Shown: positions 16,907 through 24,832 of the stretch, piece after piece
Layout: the number at the start of each line of letters is the position of its first letter
How positions within the stretch are numbered: the first letter of the stretch is position 1
NCBI GenBank assembly: GCA_964291335.2
Contig: OZ219748.1
Span: 496,001-560,000, forward strand
DNA from: G964291335 sp964291335
Lineage (GTDB): Bacteria > Chloroflexota > Dehalococcoidia > Lucifugimonadales > UBA3495
Direction: 5' to 3'
Length of the DNA: 64,000 bases
Notes under the pieces: model-generated
What the model saw: the letters and a program-made list of their open reading frames with translations, nothing else
What the model was told of the DNA's origin: nothing
The model's database searches: none
Translations under genes and position numbers: made by a program

Positions 16907-17986
16907 ATGCGCCAGATTATTCACGCCGACCTGGATGCCTTCTATGCCGCCGTAGAGCAGTTGGACCAACCGGCGCTGCGGGGCAGACCGGTGATCGTTG
17001 GCGGCAGTCCTACCAGCCGGGGCGTTGTGGCTACCGCCTCTTACGAGGCCAGACGTTGTGGCGTCCATTCCGCCATGCCTATGGCCACTGCTATCCGCCA
17101 CTGCCCGCAGGGTATCATTATCCGGCCCAGGTTTGACCGCTACCGGGAAATGTCCCGCCAGGTAATGGGCATCTTTCGGGAACTGACCCCGCTGGTGGAA
17201 CCCCTTTCTTTGGATGAAGCTTACCTGGACGTTACCGAGGCAGTCGCCAGAGGGCAAACCCCTTTGGGGATTGCCATCGACCTGAAGCGGCTGGTCAAAA
17301 CAGAAACCGGCCTGGCTGTTTCCGTTGGCGTAAGCACTGGCAAGTCGGTTTCCAAAATCGCTTCTGATTTGCAGAAGCCCGATGGCCTGGTTGTGGTGGC
17401 GGCTGGGGAAGAACGGGAGTTTCTGGCGCCCCTGCCGGTGGGCAAGCTGTGGAGAATCGGCCCTAAAACTGCTGAACGGCTGCGCCAGGAGGGCATAGAT
17501 ACTATCGGACGGCTGGCGGCACAACCCGAAGACTGGTTCGCGCAGCGCTTTGGCAAACGGGCTCAATCTATCCGGGGTAAAGCCCTGGGCCAGGACCGTG
17601 ACCCGGTAGTAACGGAACGGACGCCCAAGTCTTCCAGCGCTGAAACCACCTTTTCGTCAGACATCAGCGAACCTGAAGAGCTGCGGAAACAACTGGCAAA
17701 GCTTGCCGCCAGTGTAGCGCAGCACCTGGACGGCAAGCAGCTGCGGGGCCGTACGGTCACGGTAAAGTTCCGCTTCTCCGACTTTACTACCCTGACTCGT
17801 CAAACCTCCCTGCCTTACGCTACCGCCGCTGAAGAGGATATACAGGAGACGGCATGGCGGCTGCTGGCGGCGGAATTAACCCCCGGTCAAGCCTTCCGGC
17901 TGCTGGGCGTAGGAATATCCAATTTTGGCGAACCCCCGGAACAGCCACACCAGCTGCCGCTGCCCCTGGCAGACTGCCGCCAATGA
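16907..17986 (+). CDS. dinB: DNA polymerase IV (Y family)
   Basis: 359 residues from ATG 16907 (MRQIIHADLDAFYAAVEQ), the standard N-terminus. Pol IV performs error-prone translesion synthesis. Metal-binding residues are Asp8 in HADLDAF and Asp103-Glu104 in SLDEAYLD; the steric gate region is DAFYAAVEQ. The thumb with its helix-hairpin-helix motif (IGPKTAERLRQEGI) and the little-finger domain follow. The protein ends in PHQLPLPL, a QxLPL-like sequence that fits a beta-clamp binding motif (clamp gene dnaN at 56673). Confidence 0.94.
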   Translation: MRQIIHADLDAFYAAVEQLDQPALRGRPVIVGGSPTSRGVVATASYEARRCGVHSAMPMATAIRHCPQGIIIRPRFDRYREMSRQVMGIFRELTPLVEPLSLDEAYLDVTEAVARGQTPLGIAIDLKRLVKTETGLAVSVGVSTGKSVSKIASDLQKPDGLVVVAAGEEREFLAPLPVGKLWRIGPKTAERLRQEGIDTIGRLAAQPEDWFAQRFGKRAQSIRGKALGQDRDPVVTERTPKSSSAETTFSSDISEPEELRKQLAKLAASVAQHLDGKQLRGRTVTVKFRFSDFTTLTRQTSLPYATAAEEDIQETAWRLLAAELTPGQAFRLLGVGISNFGEPPEQPHQLPLPLADCRQ

Positions 17987-18078
17987 CCGCTGACAGCCGG
18001 CTCCGGCCGGCAGCCCAGTTACCCGGCTGCTTAAGGCCTCCGACCCAGCCTGAGTACCGGTAAAAAAGCCAGACAATG

Positions 18079-18837
18079 CTACCGAAACAGATCTTTATCC
18101 GGGTTGCGAATCAACGCCCGGCTGCTGGCTTCCTCCATCGGTTCATACTGGTATCCCCGAATTATTGCCACCGGCACCCCCAGCAGCTTGCCCGTTACCA
18201 GCTCGGCGGTTGCCGCCAACTCATCGGCTACGGCAATTACCGTGGTATGCATTATGTTGCCGTGGGAATCTTCCTGACCAACGTAACTGAGCAGGGGATT
18301 GAGCCCGGCCACACCAATGGCCACGTTGACGGCGGCGCTGCGCCAGGGGCGTCCGAAGGTATCGGAGATAATCACCGCCACCGCGGCGTCCGTGCGTTCC
18401 CGGATTGCCTGACGAATGCCCCGGGCCGACGCGTCAGGATTTACCGGGAGCAGGGCCACGGTGCCCTCGCCGGGTATGTTGGAGGCGTCGATGCCGGCAT
18501 TCGCGCAGTTAAACCCGTGCCAGGTCTCGCTGATAATCACCCCCCGATCCATACGGACAATGCGCCGGCTTTCCCGCAGGATTAACTCAGTGTGGCGCGG
18601 GTCGCGCCGGTATCCCTCGGTGATTGCCCGGGCCAGGGCAGAGGGTTCCACGCAGTCAATCGAAACCACCCGGCCTTCCGCCTTGGAGACGATTTTTTGC
18701 GTAACCACCAGCACGTCGCCGGAGGCTACCGGCGTCCCCTGACCGTCGGCTGCCTCAATAATCTGGCCGGCCAGGTCATCACCCGGCTGGGCTTCAGGCA
18801 TTCCCTCAATACCGATCACGCGGAGCTCCGGCGGCAT
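18079..18837 (-). CDS. cofE: Coenzyme F420-0:L-glutamate ligase
   Basis: 252 residues from ATG 18837, preceded by GGAGG; the longer frame to 19113 has no family similarity. CofE adds glutamate residues to F420-0 with GTP, so this organism probably makes the deazaflavin F420. Landmarks are the N-terminal VIGIEGMPE, GDVLVVTQKIVSKAEGRVV, ISETWHGFNCANAGIDASN, ISDTFGRPWR and the C-terminal DELAATAELVTGK. It is the archaeal-type single-domain enzyme, without the FbiB nitroreductase-like domain of actinobacteria. Divergent from the adenosyltransferase. Confidence 0.93.
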   Translation of the reverse strand: MPPELRVIGIEGMPEAQPGDDLAGQIIEAADGQGTPVASGDVLVVTQKIVSKAEGRVVSIDCVEPSALARAITEGYRRDPRHTELILRESRRIVRMDRGVIISETWHGFNCANAGIDASNIPGEGTVALLPVNPDASARGIRQAIRERTDAAVAVIISDTFGRPWRSAAVNVAIGVAGLNPLLSYVGQEDSHGNIMHTTVIAVADELAATAELVTGKLLGVPVAIIRGYQYEPMEEASSRALIRNPDKDLFR

Positions 18838-18998
18838 AAACGCACCTCCAGGACGGTGGATTCCGGGCAGATGCATTTCAGTATAGCCCCACCCGGCAGC
18901 CTGTGCTACAATGCCGGAAAGCCGAGGCGGTCTGGTCGAGTGCGCCGCCATTCCGTTCCGTTGCAACGGCGGCGCTATTTCAGCCAAAGGAAATTGAC

Positions 18999-19580
18999 GT
19001 GACTTCATCCTCTTCCTACCGAAAAAGGGTTTATACCAGGTTCGGCGATCGGGGGGAAACCAGTCTGTTATACGGCGGTCGCGTTTCCAAGAACGATCCC
19101 CATACTGAAGCATACGGAATCACCGACGAGGCTGTTTCGGTAATGGGCTTGGCCCGTTCCCTGTCTGACGACCCGCGAGTCAGGGACATTCTGCGGGATG
19201 CGCAACGGGATTTGTTCATGATTGCCGCAGAGTTGGCCACTGAACCCGACAAGTATGAACTTTTCCAGCAGCACTTTGCCCCGGTAACCCCGGCCATGGT
19301 AGAAAACCTGGAGCAAATCATTGACTCGCTGGAGGAAGAGTTTCAGATGCCAACGGTGTTCGTTCTGCCTGGCGGCACGCCGGCTTCTTCCGCCCTGGAT
19401 ATGTCCCGAACCGTCATCCGCACCGCCGAGCGGCGGGTGGTCTCCCTGGCCGAGGCAGACCGTCTGGCGAATCCCCTGATTATTGAATACTTGAACCGCC
19501 TGGGCGACCTGCTTTTCGTTCTGGCGCGCTACCAGGACCGGGAGCTGCCTATTGAGCGAGCCACCGGGGAGCGCAGTTAG
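18999..19580 (+). CDS. PduO-type cob(I)alamin adenosyltransferase
   Basis: 193 residues from GTG 18999 with AAAGGAAA upstream. PduO enzymes transfer the adenosyl group of ATP to cob(I)alamin to make coenzyme B12. The N-terminal ATP motif is seen as VYTRFGDRGETSLLYGGRVSK, and the C-terminal helix has TVIRTAERRVVSLAE followed by YLNRLGDLLFVLARY. No B12-dependent enzyme or cobalamin synthesis gene lies in the window. It converges in function with nothing nearby but overlaps the hisH frame region, so these are likely one transcript. A TGC-TACAAT box at 18904-18912 may be its promoter. Confidence 0.92.
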   Translation: MTSSSSYRKRVYTRFGDRGETSLLYGGRVSKNDPHTEAYGITDEAVSVMGLARSLSDDPRVRDILRDAQRDLFMIAAELATEPDKYELFQQHFAPVTPAMVENLEQIIDSLEEEFQMPTVFVLPGGTPASSALDMSRTVIRTAERRVVSLAEADRLANPLIIEYLNRLGDLLFVLARYQDRELPIERATGERS

Positions 19581-19599
19581 CCGCCTGGCCCACGCGCAA

Positions 19600-20247
19600 A
19601 TGTGTTCCATGAACTGCGGCCTCAAAATAGTGGTTATAGATTACCAGTCTGGCAACCTCCGCAGCGTAGCCAAGGCCCTGGAGGCGGTCGGCGCCAACCC
19701 CCTGGTAACCGGGAATGCCGCCGAACTGGCCTCTGCCGATGCTGTTATCCTGCCCGGCGTTGGCTCCGGGCCGGCGGCCATGCAGGCTCTGGCGGAACGA
19801 AAGCTGACCCAACCCCTTATTGATTACCTTGCTTCCGGTCAGCCTTTTTTAGGGGTATGCCTGGGCCTGCAATTACTGCTGGAACGTACTGAGGAAGGAG
19901 ATGCCCCTTGTCTGGGTGTAATTCCGGGCCGGGTGCGTCGGCTGCCCGCCGGGTTGAAAGTGCCTCACATGGGCTGGAACCGGGTGGAATTCCGGTCAGA
20001 GCATCCGGTATTGGCAGGCATTTCCGCCGGCAGCCACTTTTACTTTGTCCACAGCTACTATGCAGACCCGGAAGACCGGAGCGGCGTCGCCGGCGCAACC
20101 ACCTATGGGCTTCCTTTCTGCAGCGTTTACGCTCAAGGCAACCTGGCTGCTACCCAATTCCACCCGGAGAAGAGCGGCCGGGTTGGCCTGCAAGTCTATC
20201 GCAACTTTCTTGCCTTCGCCAAGTCAGCCGCTGAAAAGGCCGGGTAA
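19600..20247 (+). CDS. hisH: Imidazole glycerol phosphate synthase, glutaminase subunit
   Basis: About 215 residues from ATG 19600; ATG 19609 (three codons on) fits equally and neither has a good ribosome binding site. HisH releases ammonia from glutamine for HisF in histidine synthesis. The nucleophile elbow GVCLGLQLLLE, the N-terminal VVIDYQSGNLRSV and FHPEKSG with its His and Glu complete the triad. hisA follows after 20 bp. The partner hisF is not in the window. Confidence 0.93.
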   Translation: MCSMNCGLKIVVIDYQSGNLRSVAKALEAVGANPLVTGNAAELASADAVILPGVGSGPAAMQALAERKLTQPLIDYLASGQPFLGVCLGLQLLLERTEEGDAPCLGVIPGRVRRLPAGLKVPHMGWNRVEFRSEHPVLAGISAGSHFYFVHSYYADPEDRSGVAGATTYGLPFCSVYAQGNLAATQFHPEKSGRVGLQVYRNFLAFAKSAAEKAG

Positions 20248-20267
20248 GGCGGCCCGGGCAACTCGGC

Positions 20268-20990
20268 ATGGAAATCATACCATCTATCGACTTGCGGGAC
20301 GGCCGGTGCGTCCGCCTGTTTCAGGGCGATTTTCAGCAGGAAACCGTCTTCGCCGATAACCCGGTGTCTGTAGCCCGGGAATGGCAAAGACAGGGAGCGT
20401 CCCGGTTGCACCTGGTGGACCTGGATGGCGCAGCCAGTGGAAGCCCTGGCAACCTGCCGGTAATCCGGCAAATTGTGGACGCTCTGGATATTCCCGTTCA
20501 GGTGGGCGGCGGTCTCCGCAATCGGGAATCCGCCCAGGCTTTGCTGGCGGCTGGAGCGCAGCGGGTGGTGGTAGGCACAGCAGCTATTGAAGACCCGGGG
20601 CTGGTTTCGGCCTTGTGCCAGGATTACGGCGGAGAAAGGGTAGTGGTGGCGGTTGATGCCCGGGATGGCCTGGCAGCCATTCACGGCTGGACCCGGGACA
20701 GCAGGGTAACTGCCCTGGAGCTGGCCCACAGTATGGCGGCTCTGGGGGTTTCCCGGCTGCTTTATACCGACATTTCCCGCGACGGCACCCTGACGACGCC
20801 AAACTTCGCCGCCAATGCCGACCTGGTAAACCAGACCGGCCTGAAAATACAGGCCTCCGGGGGAATCTCAGAGTTGGAGCAGATCCGGGAACTGACTAAA
20901 ACCGGCGTGGAAGGGGCGATCATCGGCACCGCTCTTTACCGTGGCGTTATTTCCTTGCCCGAAGCGATCCGGGCAGCGACCAGCCGGTAA
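20268..20990 (+). CDS. hisA: ProFAR isomerase (phosphoribosylformimino-AICAR-P isomerase)
   Basis: 240 residues, full length. HisA catalyses the Amadori rearrangement just before the HisH-HisF step in histidine synthesis. The N-terminal IPSIDLRDGRCVRLFQGD contains the catalytic Asp; the phosphate-binding repeats are VQVGGGLRN and IQASGGISE, and TDISRDGTL holds the second catalytic Asp. The reading frame starts 20 bp after hisH and ends 10 bp from the convergent GNAT gene. Confidence 0.95.
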   Translation: MEIIPSIDLRDGRCVRLFQGDFQQETVFADNPVSVAREWQRQGASRLHLVDLDGAASGSPGNLPVIRQIVDALDIPVQVGGGLRNRESAQALLAAGAQRVVVGTAAIEDPGLVSALCQDYGGERVVVAVDARDGLAAIHGWTRDSRVTALELAHSMAALGVSRLLYTDISRDGTLTTPNFAANADLVNQTGLKIQASGGISELEQIRELTKTGVEGAIIGTALYRGVISLPEAIRAATSR

Positions 20991-21000
20991 CGGCCAGAGC

Positions 21001-21567
21001 CTAGCCCTGCCTCTGAAAGGCCCACCGCTGAGCCAGCCGTTCTTCCGCCTTTTCCAGCCAGTCGTCCCGCAGGGCTTCCATGAGGATGAAGTCCCGCCCC
21101 ATCTGGCGCACCGGACGCACCGGATTAAAACCGCAGCGGCCAAAGCTGCGCTGCGCCCGCTCGTTCCAGTCCAGAGTGTGCAGATAGACCCGCTTCAACT
21201 GCCGTACGTTGAACAGGAAATCCAGCAGCGTTACCACCGCGTCGTAGCCGTAAGCGCTATTCCAGTAGTCCCGGTCGCCAATGACTATGCCCAGTTCAGC
21301 CTCCATATTGATAGTATCCAGGTCATAGTACATGCAATTGCCGATGAGTTTGCCTTCCTCAACGACGATGCCAAAGTGGTGCGAACCGGGGGTCGGATAA
21401 CGCAACTGGTCCTGGAACAGGTTAAGGTAACGGTCATAGTTCATCGTAAGGGGGTGAGTGGCGTCCAACCGGGCCAACTCCCTGTCGCAGCGCCAGATGT
21501 AGTCCTGCTCGGCGTCGGCCAGTTTTTTATCCCGCAGAGTTACTCTTGCGCCGCGCAACTCTTCCAT
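21001..21567 (-). CDS. GNAT-family N-acetyltransferase (RimJ/RimL-like)
   Basis: 188 residues. The MEELRGARVTLRDKKLADAE start, the strand AELGIVIGDRDYWNSAYGYDAVVTLL with the acetyl-CoA loop, and the C-terminal RVYLHTLDWNERAQRSFGRCGF are typical of the RimJ/RimL type that acetylates protein N-termini, antibiotics or small amines. Target unknown. The ATG directly follows the stop of the Nudix gene upstream, so the two are translated together. Confidence 0.85.
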   Translation of the reverse strand: MEELRGARVTLRDKKLADAEQDYIWRCDRELARLDATHPLTMNYDRYLNLFQDQLRYPTPGSHHFGIVVEEGKLIGNCMYYDLDTINMEAELGIVIGDRDYWNSAYGYDAVVTLLDFLFNVRQLKRVYLHTLDWNERAQRSFGRCGFNPVRPVRQMGRDFILMEALRDDWLEKAEERLAQRWAFQRQG

Positions 21568-22041
21568 TCAGCCCCCTTTTTCCCGCTGCTCGAGCAGCGT
21601 CCGGGCCTGCCGCAGCACTCCGGCTTCGTTGGCATAAACGAGGGCCGCTAGCGCTTCCTCGTAAGGAAACCACTGTACGATGTCAAACTCCGGGTCATGC
21701 AACTCTATGCTGCCACCCACCGGCGACATCAGGTAGAAATGAACGGTCTTGTGGTAACTGACTTCACCTGCCTTGTCCGAGAACCAATACTCAATACTCT
21801 TGATTGGCTCCTCGATCACCGGCTCTAATCCAGTCTCCTCCTGGACTTCCCGCAGCGCCGTTTGCGCAAAGGTCTCACCCGGGTCAGGGGTGCCTTTAGC
21901 CAAACTCCAGCGGAGCGGGTTTTCCCGGCCGCACAGAACCACTTGCAATTGGCCTTCCAGCCAGCGATAAACCACACCGCCGCAGGAAACCGGTTCCTCC
22001 ACTCGCCGGCGATTCCCGCGATGAGGGCTGCCTTTACCCAT
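21568..22041 (-). CDS. Nudix hydrolase
   Basis: 157 residues. The Nudix box is intact: GTPDPGETFAQTALREVQEE followed by TGL, matching Gx5Ex7REUxEExGU, which binds Mg2+ and cleaves X-linked nucleoside diphosphates. The CGGVVYRW strand near residue 20 and WSLAKG before the box resemble diadenosine polyphosphate or sugar-nucleotide hydrolases, but the substrate is open. The first 15 residues are basic. Its stop abuts the GNAT start codon. Confidence 0.9.
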   Translation of the reverse strand: MGKGSPHRGNRRRVEEPVSCGGVVYRWLEGQLQVVLCGRENPLRWSLAKGTPDPGETFAQTALREVQEETGLEPVIEEPIKSIEYWFSDKAGEVSYHKTVHFYLMSPVGGSIELHDPEFDIVQWFPYEEALAALVYANEAGVLRQARTLLEQREKGG

Positions 22042-22109
22042 CTATGCCCCTTGGTATCCCCGGCAGCTGCCAGCGCCGGTTGAGTTAACCTCTGTAACAA
22101 CTGATTATT

Positions 22110-22418
22110 TTAGAGTGGGGGATTAGGGTAGTCAATGCGGGGTGGCGGCCGCTCCTGGCCGCCGCTGATGGCCGGCACAAAGTGAACCTCGCTGTCCTCT
22201 CGTACCCGCTCCAGCAGGCCCATACGGGCAATTTCACCGTCAATGGCCACGGACAGGTTGGGCCGAACCTGGTTTCCTTCCAGCAGCCGTTCCCGGATGC
22301 CGGGAAATTGTTCCTCCAGGGCGTTGATTATCTGGCGGACGTTGGCTGCCTGCAATTCCACCCGCCGGACGCCTCCGGTAACTGGCAAGAGCATGGTAGG
22401 TACAAAAACGGTAACCAT
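22110..22418 (-). CDS. MoaD/ThiS-like ubiquitin-fold protein with a C-terminal tail after Gly-Gly
   Basis: 102 residues from ATG 22418 with AGGAGG upstream. The beta-grasp pattern of sulfur carriers is clear: an N-terminal strand, the helix VRQIINALEEQFPGIRERLL, the strand LSVAIDGEIAR and EVHFVPAISGG. In active MoaD, ThiS or CysO the Gly-Gly is the last pair and is adenylated or thiocarboxylated. Here Gly86-Gly87 is followed by 15 residues (QERPPPRIDYPNPPL). Either the tail is cut off by a protease, as JAMM enzymes do for ubiquitin-like proteins, or it is not a carrier. No moaE, thiF-like or JAMM gene is adjacent. Molybdenum-hydroxylase subunits lie upstream. Confidence 0.82.
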   Translation of the reverse strand: MVTVFVPTMLLPVTGGVRRVELQAANVRQIINALEEQFPGIRERLLEGNQVRPNLSVAIDGEIARMGLLERVREDSEVHFVPAISGGQERPPPRIDYPNPPL

Positions 22419-22709
22419 ACTGCCGCCTCCTGCTTTGGTTCAGTTTAACTTTGCCGGCAACGGCATTTCAAGCGTTGTACCCCTGCGGGCAAGCCGGCAG
22501 ACAAAGAAAGGGGCCGGTCAAAGACCCGCCCCCAACAGACTGACGCCCTTTTCTGAACCGGAGCAGTTTGCCGGGCAACCAGCAGGATAACGCCGGTATG
22601 GGCCGGCGCCAATGGACTTGAGCCGGGGATTAGCCCGGGGCCTGGGCAGGACCCGGGCCCGGAACAGTCCCGCCAGTTGGCCGTCGGCGCCGGTCATGCC
22701 GCAGCTGCA
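22419..22709. other. Gap between coxS-like and MoaD-like genes
   Basis: 291 bp with no coding signal in any frame that I would defend. A CoxL-like large subunit is not present here. Confidence 0.5.
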
Positions 22710-23186
22710 TTAAGCCTGCATCTTTTCGCCGGCTTCCAGCACTGCCCGGACGATTTTGTCGTATCCGGTACAACGGCAAAGGTTGCCGGCCAGCCAATGG
22801 CGAATGCGCGACTCGTCGGCATCGGGCTCCTGTTCCAGCAGGGATTTGGCCGCCACGATAAAGCCCGGAGTGCAGATGCCGCATTGCAGGGCGGCATTTT
22901 CCAGGAAGGCCTGCTGTACCGGATGCAGCCCTTCAGGGGAAGCCACGCCCTCAATGGTATCGATTTCTTTGCCCTGGGCTTCCACGCCCAGCACCAGGCA
23001 GGAAGTAACGATACGCCCGTCGAACATTACGGTGCAGGCGCCGCAGTTGCCGTCATTGCAACCCTCCTTGGTGCCGGTCATCCCCAGAACGTCCCGAAGT
23101 GCTTCCAGCAGGCTTTGACGGGGTTCGCAAAGAAAATCGGCTGGGTTGCCGTTAATAGTCGTACTTACATGAACCAATCCAGGCAT
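22710..23186 (-). CDS. Molybdenum hydroxylase small [2Fe-2S] subunit (CoxS-like)
   Basis: 158 residues from ATG 23186, preceded by GGGGGGAGAG. This is the iron-sulfur subunit of the xanthine dehydrogenase/CO dehydrogenase family. The plant-ferredoxin cluster ligands are Cys43, Cys48, Cys51 and Cys63 (CNDGNCGAC), and the second cluster ligands Cys102, Cys105, Cys137 and Cys139 (CGIC and CRC). It passes electrons from the Mo centre to FAD. The start codon is one base after the FAD-subunit stop. No catalytic large subunit follows, so the substrate cannot be named. Confidence 0.92.
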   Translation of the reverse strand: MPGLVHVSTTINGNPADFLCEPRQSLLEALRDVLGMTGTKEGCNDGNCGACTVMFDGRIVTSCLVLGVEAQGKEIDTIEGVASPEGLHPVQQAFLENAALQCGICTPGFIVAAKSLLEQEPDADESRIRHWLAGNLCRCTGYDKIVRAVLEAGEKMQA

Positions 23187-23187
23187 A

Positions 23188-24066
23188 CTAACTCTCCCCC
23201 CTCGCTCGGCGAATAGCATTATTCAGAGTGCGGCGGGCCAGCACGCCCACCAGGTGAATCCGCTGGCGGACAGTGCCGCGCATATCATTGATTGGTACGG
23301 CATCCTGCATCGCCAGCCGGGCGGCTTCTTCAACCGCTGCATCGGAAACCGGCTTGCCGGCCAGGCTTTCGCTGGCCTCCCGGCAGAATACCGGCGTTGG
23401 CGCCACCGAGGCCAGGGCAATGCGCGCCGCCACGAAGTTCCGGCCCGACTCATCCAGCGCTACCCAGCTGCCCACTCCGGCAACGGCTATGTCCATCTCG
23501 TTGCGGGGAATGAACCTCTGGTAATTGGCCCCGGAATGGGCTTCGGGAACCGGCACGTTGATGGAAACCAGAATTTCACCAGGTTCCAGGATATTGCGGC
23601 CCGGGCCGGTGCAAAAGTCCTCCACCGCCACCTGGCGCGTGCCCCTGGGGCCGGCGATGTTGGCCACGCTGCCCAGGGCAATCATGGCCGGAATGGCATC
23701 GGCGCTGGGCGCAGAGTTGCAAAGGTTGCCGCCAAAGCTGGCCCGGCCCTGAATCTGAATGCTGCCAATCAACGAGGCTGAATCTACCAGGCCGGGATAA
23801 TTGGCGGCTACGTCAGCGTTCTGATAGATAAGGTAACATGGGGCTGCGGCGCCTATGGTCAGGCCTTTCTGGTTACTGAAAGAAACCTCATTGAGTTCCG
23901 GAATGTCCTTTACATCAACCACCAGGTCTGTGCTGCGGCGGCCGCTCCGCAACTGCACCAGCAAATCGGTGCCACCGGCCAGGGCGCGGGCCCGCTCCCC
24001 TTTAGAGGCCATCGCCTGCACTGCTTCGTCAATAGTCTTCGGTGTGGTATATTCAATTGCTTCCAA
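23188..24066 (-). CDS. Molybdenum hydroxylase FAD-binding medium subunit (CoxM-like)
   Basis: 292 residues. CoxM-type subunits bind FAD and hand electrons to an acceptor. The FAD loops are ALAGGTDLLVQLR and the TIGAA segment followed later by GRASFGGNLCNSAPSADAIP; the C-terminal domain has AVAGVGSWVALD and the LVGVLARRTLNNAIRRA helix. It is the first gene of a two-gene unit with the FeS subunit and has a strong promoter with an embedded palindrome upstream. Confidence 0.9.
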   Translation of the reverse strand: MEAIEYTTPKTIDEAVQAMASKGERARALAGGTDLLVQLRSGRRSTDLVVDVKDIPELNEVSFSNQKGLTIGAAAPCYLIYQNADVAANYPGLVDSASLIGSIQIQGRASFGGNLCNSAPSADAIPAMIALGSVANIAGPRGTRQVAVEDFCTGPGRNILEPGEILVSINVPVPEAHSGANYQRFIPRNEMDIAVAGVGSWVALDESGRNFVAARIALASVAPTPVFCREASESLAGKPVSDAAVEEAARLAMQDAVPINDMRGTVRQRIHLVGVLARRTLNNAIRRARGES

Positions 24067-24089
24067 CTGCCCACCTCCTTACGGCGCAG

Positions 24090-24119
24090 ATTATAACACT
24101 ATACCTGATATAGTGTCAG
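24090..24119 (-). promoter_or_regulatory. Promoter of the coxM-coxS unit with an embedded operator-like palindrome
   Basis: On the minus strand CTGACA (24119-24114) and TATAAT (24095-24090) are 18 bp apart. Between them lies a perfect palindrome, ACACTATA-CCTGA-TATAGTGT on the plus strand (24096-24116), with 8-bp arms. An operator between -35 and -10 is the classic place for a repressor. GGAGGTGG, the ribosome binding site, follows near 24074. No regulator gene is adjacent, so the protein that binds is unknown. Confidence 0.6.
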
Positions 24120-24266
24120 CAGCAAACCTTAATTTACCACACCGGGAAGGTAGCCGTAAGCAACGGCACAACCGGCGCGGGCTTATTCATGCTGAAGTCC
24201 CGCCGACTTGCCGCAGCAGAGGAACCAGCCGGCGCCGCCAGGGTTGCCAATAAATCTGGAGGGGTT

Positions 24267-24656
24267 ATGTCAAGAGAATACTTCAAGGGAGCTGCGGAAG
24301 AAGAGCGGGCTTATTCGCCGGCGGTAAAGGTCAGCGGCGGGACCACCATTTACCTGGCCGGCGTAGGGGCAACCACCGACGCCAACGGCAAATCCCTCGG
24401 CGGCGACTTTGAGGGGCAGGTTCGAGCCACCTTTGAGCGGATCCGGGCTAACCTGGCCCGCGCCGGAGGCGACCTGGAGGACATTGTAACAATGACGGTG
24501 TTTATCAAGGATATGCAGTACGGCACTCACTTTACCCAAATGCGGAAGGAGTACTTTACCCGGGGCTATCCGTGCAGCGCTTTGATAGGTATCGACCAGC
24601 TGGCTCGACCGGAAATGATGCTGGAAATTCAGGCTATCGCCGTGATTGGAGATTAA
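24267..24656 (+). CDS. RidA/YjgF family protein
   Basis: 129 residues from ATG 24267 after GGAGG. RidA proteins hydrolyse reactive enamine and imine intermediates made by PLP enzymes. Seen here: IYLAGVGATTDANG, QVRATFERIRANLARAGG, DIVTMTVFIKDM, and the C-terminal ALIGIDQLARPEMMLEIQ, in which the Arg corresponds to the substrate-binding Arg of the family. Members without full activity exist, so the exact role is open. It diverges from coxM and may share the control region. Confidence 0.88.
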   Translation: MSREYFKGAAEEERAYSPAVKVSGGTTIYLAGVGATTDANGKSLGGDFEGQVRATFERIRANLARAGGDLEDIVTMTVFIKDMQYGTHFTQMRKEYFTRGYPCSALIGIDQLARPEMMLEIQAIAVIGD

Positions 24657-24716
24657 CGGACGGGGGAAAAGCCCGCAGCAGCCGGAGCGTTGGCCCAAAG
24701 CCCCGAACCTTTGGCC

Positions 24717-24736
24717 GGGGCCGGAATTCCGGCCCC
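24717..24736. terminator. Palindromic hairpin after ridA
   Basis: GGGGCCGGAATTCCGGCCCC is a perfect 20-bp palindrome about 60 bp after the RidA stop. It may end that transcript; no T tract. Confidence 0.4.
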
Positions 24737-24832
24737 GCCGGAACTCTGCCCCGGAAACATATCCGTAGTGTATAATATTCGCGCTATTCGCACATCCAAA
24801 TAACCTGTAATCAGGATGAAACCGGTTCTCTG

